Below are positions 52,951 to 62,034 of a DNA stretch of 64,000 bases, piece by piece; position 1 is the stretch's first letter; every line of letters starts with the position of its first letter. Source of the stretch: Heloderma charlesbogerti (Eukaryota; Chordata; Lepidosauria; Squamata; Helodermatidae). The notes below the pieces were generated by a model. The model was not told the DNA's origin. It saw only the letters and a program-made list of their open reading frames with translations, and made no database searches. The stretch lies in assembly GCA_026122225.1 (NCBI GenBank), contig JANEZZ010001904.1:806001-870000 (forward strand), in the 5' to 3' direction. The position numbers were made by a program, and so were the translations under genes.

Positions 52951-53348
52951 CCCCCGTGATAGGCTACGTGATGATTAACGTAGCCTATCACGGCTAGATC
53001 TGCAAAGTCAGCCGTGATAGGCTACATAAATCGTCACGTAGCCTATCACGGGTGACTTTAAAAAAAAAAAAAAGCGCGTACGGATAATGGCGGCCCCCTT
53101 AGGGAGCCGCCATTCCCGTTCCTTATTTGGTCGCTGTAGTCTACGTAAATCTTTACGTAGACTACAGCGACCAAATAAGGAACGCGAATGGCGGCTCCCT
53201 ATGGGGGCCGCCATTAGCGTACGCGCTTTTTTTTTTTTTTAAGTCACCTGTGATAGGCTACGTGACGATTAACCTAGCCTATCACGGCTGACTTTGCAGA
53301 TCTAGCCGTGATAGGCTACGTTAATCGTCACGTAGCCTATCACGGGGG
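52951..53348. repeat. Palindrome of hairpins, 398 bp, in E12 outer
   Basis: Mirror-symmetric about 53150, on the single hairpin GTCTACGTAAATCTTTACGTAGAC. It has CGAATGGCGGCTCCCTATGG-type hairpins, A/T runs and two GATAGGCTACGTG hairpins on each side. It lacks the central GCAAATAGC block of the inner copy. Confidence 0.9.
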
Positions 53349-54842
53349 CATTTTTGTTTGTTTTTTTAAACTTTCGAGTTCGCGGCCGGGCGAGGCGGGA
53401 AGCCTCCCCCCCGGCCTGAATTTCGGCCGGGGCGAGGCGGGAAGCCTCCCCCCCCGCCTGAACTTCGCGGAGGGAGCAGCGAAGCACCTCCCCCCCACCG
53501 CGAACAAGCTTCGGCAAAAGGTAAGGGACTTTCGTCCACCCCTAGTGTCAATAAATATGTGGACAGGGGTGATTCAGTAGACATTATTTACTTGGATTTG
53601 AAAAGGATTTTGGCAAAGTTCCTCACCAAAGACTCCTGAGTAAACTTAACAGTCATGGAATAAGAGGACAGGTCCTCTTATGGATAAGTAACTGAAACAG
53701 AACAGAAAACAAAGAGTAGGAATAAATGGCAAATTCTCACAGTGGAGGGAAACAGTGTGGTCCCACAGGGATCTGTATTGTGCTTTTCAATTTATTTATA
53801 AATGATCTGGAATTAGGAGTGAACAGTGAAGTGGCCAAGTTTGCTGATGACACTGAATTATGTAGGGTGGTTCCAACAAAGGGGGATTGTGAAGAGCTCC
53901 AAAAGAACCTCTCCAAACTGTGAGACTGGGTATCCAAATGGCAAATGCGGCTCAAGGTAAGCAAGTGAAAAGGGATGGACACTGAACAAAACAATCCCAA
54001 CTTCAAATATAAACTGATGTGATCTGAGCTAGCATAGTTACTGACCAAGAAAGGGATCTTGAGGTTGTTGTGGACAGCTTGATGAATGTCAACCCAGTGT
54101 GTAGTGGCTATGAAAAAGGCAAATTCCATGTTAGATATAATTAGAAAAGGAATTAATAAAACTGCCAATATCACACTGCCCTTATACAAATCTATGGCGC
54201 AACCACATTTATAGTATTCCATACAGTTCTGGTCACCGCACCTAAAAAAGGATATTGTAGAGTTGGAAAAAGTGTGGAAAGGGGAAACTAAACTTATCAC
54301 AGGGCTGGAGCATCTCCACTATGAGGAAAGGTTACAACATCTGGGATTCTTTAGCTTAGGAAAAAGGTGAATAAGGGGAAACATGATAGAGATGTAGAAA
54401 ATTATGCATGTTGTGGAGAAAAATATTTCTCCCTCTCTCATAATATTAGAACCCAGGGTCATCGCATGAGGCTGATTGGTGGTAGATTCAGGATAGATAA
54501 AAGGAAGTACTTCTTCACACAGCACATAGGAAAACTGTGGAATTCCATGAGATGTGGTGATGGCCACCAACTTGGATGGCTTTAAAAGGGGGTTAGATAA
54601 ATTCACAGAGAAGGCTATCAATGGCTACTAGGCTTGATGGCTATGTGCTACCTCCAGTACCAGAGGTGGTATGCCTATATACACCAGTTGCAGGGGAACA
54701 TGGGCAGGAGGGTGCTGTTGCACTCATGTCCTGCTTGTGGGTTTCCTGTGGGCAGCTGGTTGGCCACTGTGTGAACAGAATGCTGGACTAGATGGACCCT
54801 TGGTCTGATCCAGTATGGCTCTTCTTCTGTTCTTATGCATTC

Positions 54843-55345
54843 TGAACTTGTCACAAAGAGGCCACTGACAAGAAGGCCTGCTGACTAGACATCATTTGAT
54901 GAGCAGGCTCACCTTCCATCCCCCCCCCACACACACACACACACCAACACTACCAATGGATCTTTTTGCTTTTGAAACATGAGCAACCAATGTTCAGGAC
55001 AATGTTCATAGATATCAGATTTTCATTATTGCTCAGTGTCTGACTATATCATTTCATGCCCAGTTATTGCCCATTAGTTCCCCATTTGTAGCTTGGACAT
55101 ACCTGGCTGACTATTGTCCTCTTTCCCATCATGATTCAATTTAAAGAACTGACCTAGCTTTTGCACATAGCTATTTCACAGGTTATCCTCAGGCTACTGC
55201 TAATCAAGTTCTCATTTACAGCACAGAGAACCCTGGCTTGCTATTGTGCTTCATGCTCAGCTATTGCTACTGAGTTCTCCATATAAAGGGCAAAGGCAGC
55301 TAACTACTTCACATTGTACCAGGATTTATTTTTGTATTTTTGTAT
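54843..55345. other. No gene seen; contains a short (CA)n
   Basis: A (CA)n of about 10 units at 54927-54945 and unassigned text only. Confidence 0.45.
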
Positions 55346-55346
55346 T

Positions 55347-55378
55347 TTTTCCTTCCTTCCTTCCTTCCCTCCTTCCTT
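55347..55378. repeat. (CTTC)n microsatellite
   Basis: CCTTCCTTCCTTCCTTCCCTCCTTCC, seven units with one change. Confidence 0.9.
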
Positions 55379-55920
55379 AAGAACAGCTATCCTGGATCAG
55401 ACCTAACTAAGACCTATCTAGTCCAGCATTCTGTTCACACAGTGGCCAACCAGATTCTGTGGGAAGCCCACAAGCAGCACATGTGCACAATACCACCCCT
55501 GTGCTTGTGTTCCCCAACAACTGGAATACAGAAGCATATTGCCTCTGATACTGGGGTAGCATATAATGATATTACTATCACAGCTAGCAGTCGCCGATAG
55601 CCTTATTCCCCATAAATGCATCTAACCCCCTTTTAAAACTGTCCAAGTAGGCAGCCATCAGTACATTTTGTGGTAGTGAATTTCATAGTTGAGGTGTGTA
55701 AAGAAGAAATTCTTTTTATCTGTCTTAAATCTCCCACCATTGAGCTTTTAGATAACCCCAGTTTCTAGTATTAATGCAGAGGGAGAAAAACATTTCCCTA
55801 ACCACTTTCTGCACAACTTACATAATTTCATGCGCCTCTACCATGTTGCCCCTTACTCACTGTTTTTTCTAAACTAAAAAGCCCTAACAATACTTTCCCA
55901 AGGCTCTTGTGAGTACAGTA
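55379..55920 (-). mobile_element. CR1-group LINE, 3' part
   Basis: Read in reverse it is the same family as 53545-54842. AAGAACAGCTATCCTGGATCAGACC, GTCCAGCATTCTGTTCACACAGTGGCCAACCAG, CCCCCTTTTAAAACTGTCCAAG and TTCTAAACTAAAAAGCCC follow one another in the standard order. It is 5'-truncated near 55920 and has no open frame. Confidence 0.8.
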
Positions 55921-56274
55921 TACCGATCTGTGGCAGCAAACATGCAGCTTTGGGAAATCATGAATATTCCTGGCGTGACTGCCAAATCACCCTCTTGAAC
56001 ATTGTTGTTCCTGTCAGGAAGGCGGTGTGTTAATTGTGGCACCTATGTCTGTTTCCTGCAAAAAACAACAGCTTATTCCAAGGTTATCAATTCTATTCCC
56101 CTGAAGATCAAAAAGGGATCTTAAAAATCTGCCATTGAGATTCTTTCAGCCTAGTTCATTTAATTTCAGATTGTTCTTCCTTCCCAGCCATGTTCTTTGT
56201 CCTAAAACAAGGTTGAATAATAAAGTGAATATTGAGCAAAATATGTGTCTTTTGTTTGTCTTTACATAGCCATG

Positions 56275-56345
56275 CTGGTTAGGAATTATGGGAGTTGTAG
56301 ACCAACCCATCTGGAGGGTACCAGGTTGGGAAAGGCTGTCCTAGA
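56275..56345. mobile_element. Half of a CAGCCTTCC-type MITE
   Basis: GGGAGTTGTAGACCAACCCATCTGGAGGG and ACCAGGTTGGGAAAGGCTG form the right arm. The left arm is absent. Confidence 0.6.
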
Positions 56346-56450
56346 GCTTTGCAAGTGGCAGCCAGGAAAAGTTGCAGCTGCAGCCCCACTGATGTATTTA
56401 ATCCACAGCTTTGTGCTGTTTTCTCCTGAATTATTTGAACAATGAAACAG

Positions 56451-56783
56451 GAGTGAATTTACACTTTTTAAAAAAAGTCATTGTGTTTTTGCTGCCAAAC
56501 TACATCATTTCCCCATTTATCCTGCTTTCAAAAAGATTGGAGATAAGCTAGAATAAAATACAACAATGCAGGATATTGCCGGTGTGTAATGCCAGTGTAG
56601 CACTACAATTCAGTCAGTAGATGGCACTGTTTCGTTGAACATATAGAGCATTGAGAAAGGAAGTTTTCAATTCCACATCACGTGCTTGCTGTCTAAAGGA
56701 GCTCGTTGTAAACCTGCAAAGAAAATGGAAACAGAAAGCCCCAGTAAATTTGCAGGATTTTAGCCTGGTGTAGAAATGCTCAT
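56451..56783 (-). mobile_element. DNA transposon-like repeat, GAGCATTTCTACAC termini (copy 2)
   Basis: It ends TAGCCTGGTGTAGAAATGCTC, the reverse complement of the start of copy 1 at 3419. The left end has decayed to GAGTGAATTTACACTTTTT. The shared interior includes AAAAAGATTGGAGATAAGC and GAAAGCCCCAGTAAATTTGC. No coding sequence was seen. Confidence 0.55.
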
Positions 56784-57185
56784 AAGGTGTGGGGCACTTT
56801 AGCATGTCTGGGGACCAATTTCAACCACCCTTGGAGCTGTCCGGGCACCACATCTCTGCCTACACTCTGAAATTCCACACCAGTGGAGAAGCAATCTGCA
56901 GTTTTGCCACCAAATTTCAGTGGTGCGATGTAACAGAGGCTGAAAAGGGCCAAATTTAATTCAGGTTAAAGCTCAGTTTCATGAACCTCGGGGGGTTTTC
57001 CACCACCACTACCATGCCACCATAGTTTGGCAGCCAGGGACAGTGGGGGTCACACTAACGGCTGGAGGAGGTGCATGTGGCCATGCTTTGCCCACCCCGG
57101 TGCATAGGACTGTAATCTTTAAAAAACCATCCAGATAATGCACACACTAGTGTACGATTGTGCCATGATGCAACCAGGCTGAATC
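56784..57185. other. No gene seen; unassigned sequence
   Basis: Nothing recognised upstream of the BovB target site. Confidence 0.4.
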
Positions 57186-57809
57186 ATGAATTCATTTGTT
57201 ACTGTTCAGTCATGAGTTGTGTCTGACTCTTCGTGACCCCATGGGCCATAGCAGTGCACGCCAGGCCTTCCTGTCCTGCGCTCTCTCCCAGAGTGTGCTC
57301 AAGTTCATATTCATTGCATTGGTGATGCTGTCTAGCCATCTCATCCTCTGCCGTCCCCTTCTCCTTTTGCCTTCAATCTTTCCCAGCATCGGGGTCTTTT
57401 CCAAGGAGTTTTCTCTTTGCATTAAGTGGCCAAAATATTGGAGCTTCAGCTTCAGTATCTCTCCTTCCAATGAGCACTCAGGGTTGATTTCCTTTAGGAT
57501 GGACTGATTTGACCTCCTTGCAGTCCAGGGGACTCGTAAGAGTCTTCTCTAACACCACAGTTCTAAAGCATCAATTCTTCAGTGCTCAGCCTTCCTTATA
57601 GTCCAGCTCTCACAGCCATACGTTGCTACTGGGAAAACCATAGCTTTGATTAGACGGACCTTTGTCGGCAAGGTGATATCTCTGCTTCTTACTATGCTGT
57701 CTAGGTTTGCCATAGCTTTCCTCCCAAGGAGCAAGCGTCTTTTAATTTCATGGCTACAGTCACCGTCTGCGGTGATCTGGGAGCCCAAGAAAATAAAATC
57801 TGTCACTGC

Positions 57810-58468
57810 TAGGGATGGGGGAGAATTTCTCCCCGAAACTTCGGGGGGCCGAGTGCCAACACATTCGGCCCCCCGAAATTGGTGGGGAAATTCTCCGCCG
57901 GCCCCCTGCCCCCCCCCGGATGGGACTTACCATAGCCAAATGTCCCTCTCGGCAGCGGGTCCCGGCGGTGGTTCGTCGGCTTTTTGTCGGGGGCGGCGGC
58001 CAGTCTCCCGACTGGCTGCCACCGTTGCCATTGCAAAAAAAAAAAGTAAAGTTAAAAAAAAAAAACACCCCCGTAGACTACCTTTACATAGACTACCGGG
58101 ACCAAATAAGGAACGCAAATGGCGGCGCCCATAGGGTGCCGCCATTTGCGTACACGCTTTTTTTTTTTTCAAAGTCACCCGTGATAGGCTACATAACGAT
58201 TTACGTAGCCTATCACGGCTGACTTTGGAAATCTAGCTGTGATAGGCTACGTTAATCGTTACGTAGCCTATCACGGGTTTTTTTTATTTTTGTTTCCCAC
58301 TTTTTCTTTCGTGGCCAGGGAGATGGGGCGCCTCTCCCCGGCCTGAATTTCGGCCGGGCGAGGCGGGGCGCCTCCCCCCCAGCCTGAATTTCGGGGGGAG
58401 AAGCAAAGCGCCTCCCACCCCACCGCGAAGCAAGGCTGCGAAAAGGTAAGTGACTTTCGTACATCCCT
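57810..58468 (+). mobile_element. TACGTA-array element, short (copy E13)
   Basis: The 659-bp copy has termini TAGGGATG (57810-57817) and CATCCCT (58462-58468). The left duplication is GTCACTGC (57802-57809). The right flank reads CACTGC, so three bases (the last A of the terminus and GT) seem lost. Comparison with the BovB copy at 22318-22337 confirms the insertion point. Donors are ACTTACCATA at 57925-57934 (minus-strand TATGGTAAGT) and AAAAGGTAAGT at 58441-58451. The array is reduced: one TACGTA hairpin is collapsed to GTAGACTACCTTTACATAGACTAC. Confidence 0.88.
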
Positions 58469-58640
58469 CACTGCTTCCATTTCTTCCCCTTCTCTATGCC
58501 AGGAAGTGATGGGGCCAGATGCCATGATTTCAGTTTTTTTAATGTTGAGTTTCAAACCAGCTTGTGCACTCTCCACTTTCACCCTCAACAAGAGGCTCTT
58601 TAGATCCTCTTTGCATCCACAGCTGAGTGTCCTTTCGGCT

Positions 58641-59591
58641 TAGGGATGTCAGAGAATTCCGCCACGGATCTCGGTGAGGCCGAATGCCAGTGCATTCAGC
58701 TCCCCCGAACTCCGTGGCAGAGTGGCCTGCCACCCCCCCGCCACCCCCTGTGGATCCCCCCCGGGACGAGACTTACCTGGGGCGGATGTTCCGGACGGCG
58801 GCGGCTCCAGCGGAGGCTGCGGTGGCGGCAGCGGTGGCTGGTCTTCCGACCGGCTGCCACCGCCGCCACCATTTGCAGTCTGTTCCCCCCCCCCCATTTA
58901 TGATAGGCTACATAAACTTACGTAGCCTATCATGACTGGGTTAAAAAAAACACAACCACGTACGCAAATGGCGGCAGCTATGGCCGCCGCCATTTGCATT
59001 CCTTATTTTTGGCTGTCTTAGTCTACGTAAATATTTATGTAGATTAAGACAGCGAAAACAAGGGGGAACACAAATAGTGTAGCGGACGCTATTTGCATTC
59101 CCCCTTCTTTTCACCATCTTAGTCTATGTAAATATTTACGTAGACTAAGATGGTGAAAATAAAGGGGAACGCAAATAGCATCTGCTACACTATTTGCGTT
59201 CCCCTTTCTTGTCTTCGTCTTAGTCTACGTAAATATTTACGTAGACTAAGATGGCCAAAAATAAGGAATACGCGTTTGTTTTTTTAACCCAGACGTGATA
59301 GGCTATGTAAGTCTTTACGTAGCCTATCATGGCTGAATTAAGGGATGCAAACGGCAGTGGCTACGGCCGCTGCCATTTGTGTCCCTGCTAGCCAGTGGCC
59401 GGATGTCTGGCTGCTGGTGGAGCCGGCTGGCGGCTCCGCGGAATCTCCGCGGAGCGGAGCCGGCCGGCCAGGATTCTGGGGGGAGGTGCGGAGTGCCTCC
59501 CCCCCAGCGAGGATTCTGGGGGGAGGGACGGAGTGCCTCCTCCCCAGCGGAACCCAGCGGAGCCAGGTAAGCAGGGTTTCGTACACCCCTA
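58641..59591 (+). mobile_element. TACGTA-array element, complete (copy E14)
   Basis: The 951-bp copy has termini TAGGGATG (58641-58648) and CACCCCTA (59584-59591). Flanks are TTTCGGCT (58633-58640) and TTTTGTCT (59592-59599), six of eight; one change is a CpG transition. It lies in the BovB copy. The alpha end is left. Donors are ACTTACCTGG at 58771-58780 (minus-strand CCAGGTAAGT) and CCAGGTAAGC at 59563-59572. The array is like E1, but one GCAAATGGCGG hairpin on the right is replaced by AAGGAATACGCGTTTG. It is closest in sequence to E1. Confidence 0.9.
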
Positions 59592-59930
59592 TTTTGTCTT
59601 TGGCCCAGCCGCTTCATTCTTTGTGGTGCTACTTGGAAATTCCCTCTGCTCTTCCCCAGTAGTATATTGGACACCTTCCGACCTGAGGGGCTCATCTTCC
59701 AGCGTCATATCTTTTAGCCTTGTGATGCGTTCGTTCCATGGGGTTTTCTTGGCAAGAATACTGGAGTGGGTTGCCATTTCCTTCTCCAGTGAACCACATT
59801 TTGTCAGAACTTTCCGCCATGACCTGTGCATCTTGGGTGGCCCTGCACGGCATAGCTTATGGCTTCACGGAGTTACGCAAGCCCCTTCACCACAGCAAGG
59901 CAGTGATCCATGAAGGGGCATGAATTCATT

Positions 59931-61045
59931 AGTACTACTATTTGGGAGATTGATTATACTTCTCTTTCTCTGCATGCTTGCCAGATTCAAAGCTGGGAGA
60001 CATTCAGATACTGCTGAGAGACCAGCACAATCAGGCTGTACCTTCCCTCAGCTGTCACTTGGCAGGAGCTACTCTATCAGCCTGCAGCAGAGGGAGTGAT
60101 AGGAAGCAAGCCCACTCTGTCAGCTCTGTGGATGGTGCCATTTGATAGTTTAGTCACTAGGTGGCATCAGACTTAGTTGTATCTGGGTGAAGCTTGGAAA
60201 TTCCTCTTTTTGTTGTGTTCATGCTGGATAGAGACTACAAAGTTCTTGTCTATCTTCCTCAAAACATTAGCTTGCTCCCCCTTCTGCATGTTTGATTGTG
60301 TGCAGAATGCTAGTGTAGTCATAAGTCTACTAACTCAGCCAGATTCAGTAAAGAACACAGGTCAACCAGATACCAATAACTTAGTTCAATGTCCAGATAC
60401 AAAGGGGAAATTCCAAGTTTATATACCCTCTACTGTCAATTTTTGCAATGGTATAATTGGCAATGCCCTGAAAGCAACTTAGACATCGTCACAAAATGGG
60501 CATCAAAGATCCTGTAATATTGTTTTAACAACTGTCAAGATATTAATTATGCCATGTTTTCACTATGGGAAAAAATTAGATGGTAACTTGCTCAGAGGCT
60601 TAGCAAGGGCAGCAAGCCAGGCATAATGACACCCCTGCAGCTTCTCATTGGCTCTGTGCTTGAAGCCTAACACAGTCATGTACGTTCAGCTTTTAAATGC
60701 TGTGCTACCAAGGAGAGAAAGATCAGGCACATGGAACACGAGCAGCAGCAATGTGTTTTGCTCACATTTTTTAGCAGGAGCACTCCATCTGAGTAATGAG
60801 AGCTTGAAATGTCAGCAGCAGTTCCAACAATAACAACTTTAACCCTACAATCATGGTTAATACTGATTCATGAGGGCAGGGGTATATCCACATGGAACTG
60901 GGATCCTGGTCTGGAGGTACAAGCAGCTGAATCTTACTTTCACACTGGTGTCAGGACAGCATCCTCCACTGCATCTGAGGGCAGCAGGATAGCTTAGGGG
61001 GCAGAAGACAGACTGTGTGGCACACACAACTCTGTCCTCCAACAC
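59931..61045. other. No gene seen; unassigned sequence
   Basis: Frames such as 60177-60482 (plus, 101 codons) show no recognised domain. GATAGTTTAGTCACTAGGTGGC near 60144 is reminiscent of a dispersed repeat but was not placed. Confidence 0.4.
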
Positions 61046-61050
61046 CTCTG

Positions 61051-61078
61051 CCACACACACACACACGCACACACACAC
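61051..61078. repeat. (AC)n microsatellite
   Basis: About 13 AC units with one G. Confidence 0.9.
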
Positions 61079-61112
61079 CTGAGGCAGTGGCTTCATTCTG
61101 CCTAATGGCTGG

Positions 61113-61310
61113 TAGGGATGGACGGACTCCGACCTGGTGGCTCTGATGTCAGTGGGGCGGTGAATCCGCTCTGGGTTTCAGTCAGAACCACTCAGAACTC
61201 TAAAGGGGCTATCCACAGTGCTGACCTTGGATAGCTTGTTTAGAGTTCTGAGTGGTTCTGACTGAAACCCAGAGAGGATTTACCGCCCCACTGACATCAG
61301 AGGTACCACT
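61113..61310. mobile_element. TAGGGATG-terminus palindromic element, right end lost
   Basis: It starts TAGGGATGGACGGACTCC, then has two arms of about 68 bp. CTGATGTCAGTGGGGCGGTG, GGGTTTCAGTCAGAACCACT and CAGAACTCTAAA face TTTAGAGTTCTG, AGTGGTTCTGACTGAAACCC and CCCCACTGACATCAG. The expected right terminus is absent. The next element starts 50 bp downstream. Confidence 0.6.
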
Positions 61311-61362
61311 CTCTACTGTGGGGGAGTGTTAAAAAAAAACCCTTCCCCTGTACTGTGGTCCC

Positions 61363-62026
61363 TAGGGATGGACAGACCCATCTCCGTCTTGGTCAGGGGG
61401 AGCTCAACAAACTGCCCCCCTAGCTTGCATGGCCCAGACCCACTTGATGAGCCCCCTTGCTCGCCCCGCCCACCAAGCGAGCTGCCCCTCCTCTCCATGC
61501 CAAGGACTCCATCAAGCCCTTGTACTTTGTGGGCACACAAGGGTTTGACTGCTGAGTTCTTGGCACGGCCAGCCCCCAGCACTCACCCTGGCCTCCTTGG
61601 GAGGAGGCCAGGGTGAGAGCACTGGGTACCACCGAGGCCCTTCCTCCCCACGCTGGATGTTAGGGAAGCCCCTGACAGCTGGCAGTGGCAGGACAGGTCC
61701 CAGCACAGTCACCCCTCCCAGCCCTCTCACCTTGGCCTCTTCTCAAGGAGGCCACGGCAAGAGTGCTGTGGTGCTGCCTCAGCCCTTCCACCCTGTGCCA
61801 GCTGTTAAGCCCTTGACAGCTGGTAGAAGCAGGACGGGTCCCGGCATGGCCAGCTGCTGGGCAAAAGCACTAGGGTGTCACGGCGCCCCCAGCCACTTGC
61901 CAAGCTCTGGGACGCTTGGCAGCCAAGTCCATCAGTGCCCCAGGACTCAATGAGCTGTGCCTGGGAGGCTGGACGGGGGGAGTCCATCGGACTCCACCCC
62001 CCTTTTGGACTTCCATGCCATCCCTA
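61363..62026. mobile_element. TAGGGATG-terminus element of the second subfamily
   Basis: The 664-bp element has termini TAGGGATGGACAGACCC (61363-61379) and CTTCCATGCCATCCCTA (62010-62026), flanked by GTGGTCCC (61355-61362) and GTGGTCCT (62027-62034). GC-rich hairpins include CTGGCCTCCTTGGGAGGAGGCCAG (61588-61611) and GGCCTCTTCTCAAGGAGGCC. There are no TACGTA motifs. The right end (GGAGTCCATCGGACTCCACC) matches that of 31120-32517. Confidence 0.82.
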
Positions 62027-62034
62027 GTGGTCCT

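Larger units (their letters stand above)
51714..53544 (+). mobile_element. TACGTA-array element, complete, containing another copy (E12 outer)
   Basis: Termini TAGGGATG (51714-51721) and CACCCCTA (53537-53544) are flanked by perfect GTGTCAAT (51706-51713 and 53545-53552), inside a CR1 LINE. Without the inner copy it is about 860 bp. The alpha end is left and is cut by the inner element at 51859, exactly after GCCGAATG. Donors are ACTTACCTTC at 51841-51850 (minus-strand GAAGGTAAGT) and AAAAGGTAAGG at 53516-53526. CpG content and hairpin pairing look better preserved than in E1-E8, which suggests a younger subfamily. Confidence 0.9.
51495..54842 (+). mobile_element. CR1-group LINE with reverse transcriptase relic, split by E12
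   Basis: Host pieces are 51495-51713 and 53545-54842; the middle is E12. After the break come SVLFNLFINDLELGVNSEVA-like text and AKFADDTELCRVV, which gives the catalytic FADD near 53839-53850. Then comes CEELQKNLSKL and, in other frames, IQFWSPHLKKDIVELEKVW and LEHLHYEERLQHLGFFSLGK. The 3' end reads GCTGGACTAGATGGACCCTTGG with TTCTTCTGTTCTTATG, the CR1-type octamer tail. Stops and frameshifts are many, so it is inactive. The 5' part with the endonuclease is missing. Confidence 0.8.
57197..59919 (-). mobile_element. BovB (RTE) LINE, internally deleted, carrying E13 and E14
   Basis: An 11-bp duplication ATGAATTCATT flanks the copy (57186-57196 and 59920-59930). BovB sequence is 59919-59592, 58640-58469 and 57809-57197. 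The first piece is the 5' region and reads EKEMATHSSILAKKTPWNER. The middle piece joins this region, at about 58609-58615, directly to late reverse-transcriptase coding text (VESAQAGLKLNIKKTEIMAS), so the endonuclease and the YADD-containing part are deleted. The last piece reads TDFIFLGSQITADGDCSHEI, ATYGCESWTIRKAEH and GKIEGKRRRGRQRMRWLDSI. Stops occur after KAEH. It cannot encode an active enzyme. Confidence 0.9.

Noticed and set aside
58646..58935. Several overlapping Pro/Gly/Arg-rich frames at alpha ends (also 14440, 26065, 32047, 57815)
   Set aside because: They recur at every copy because of GC-rich element sequence, overlap in three frames and both strands, and have no consistent start or stop.
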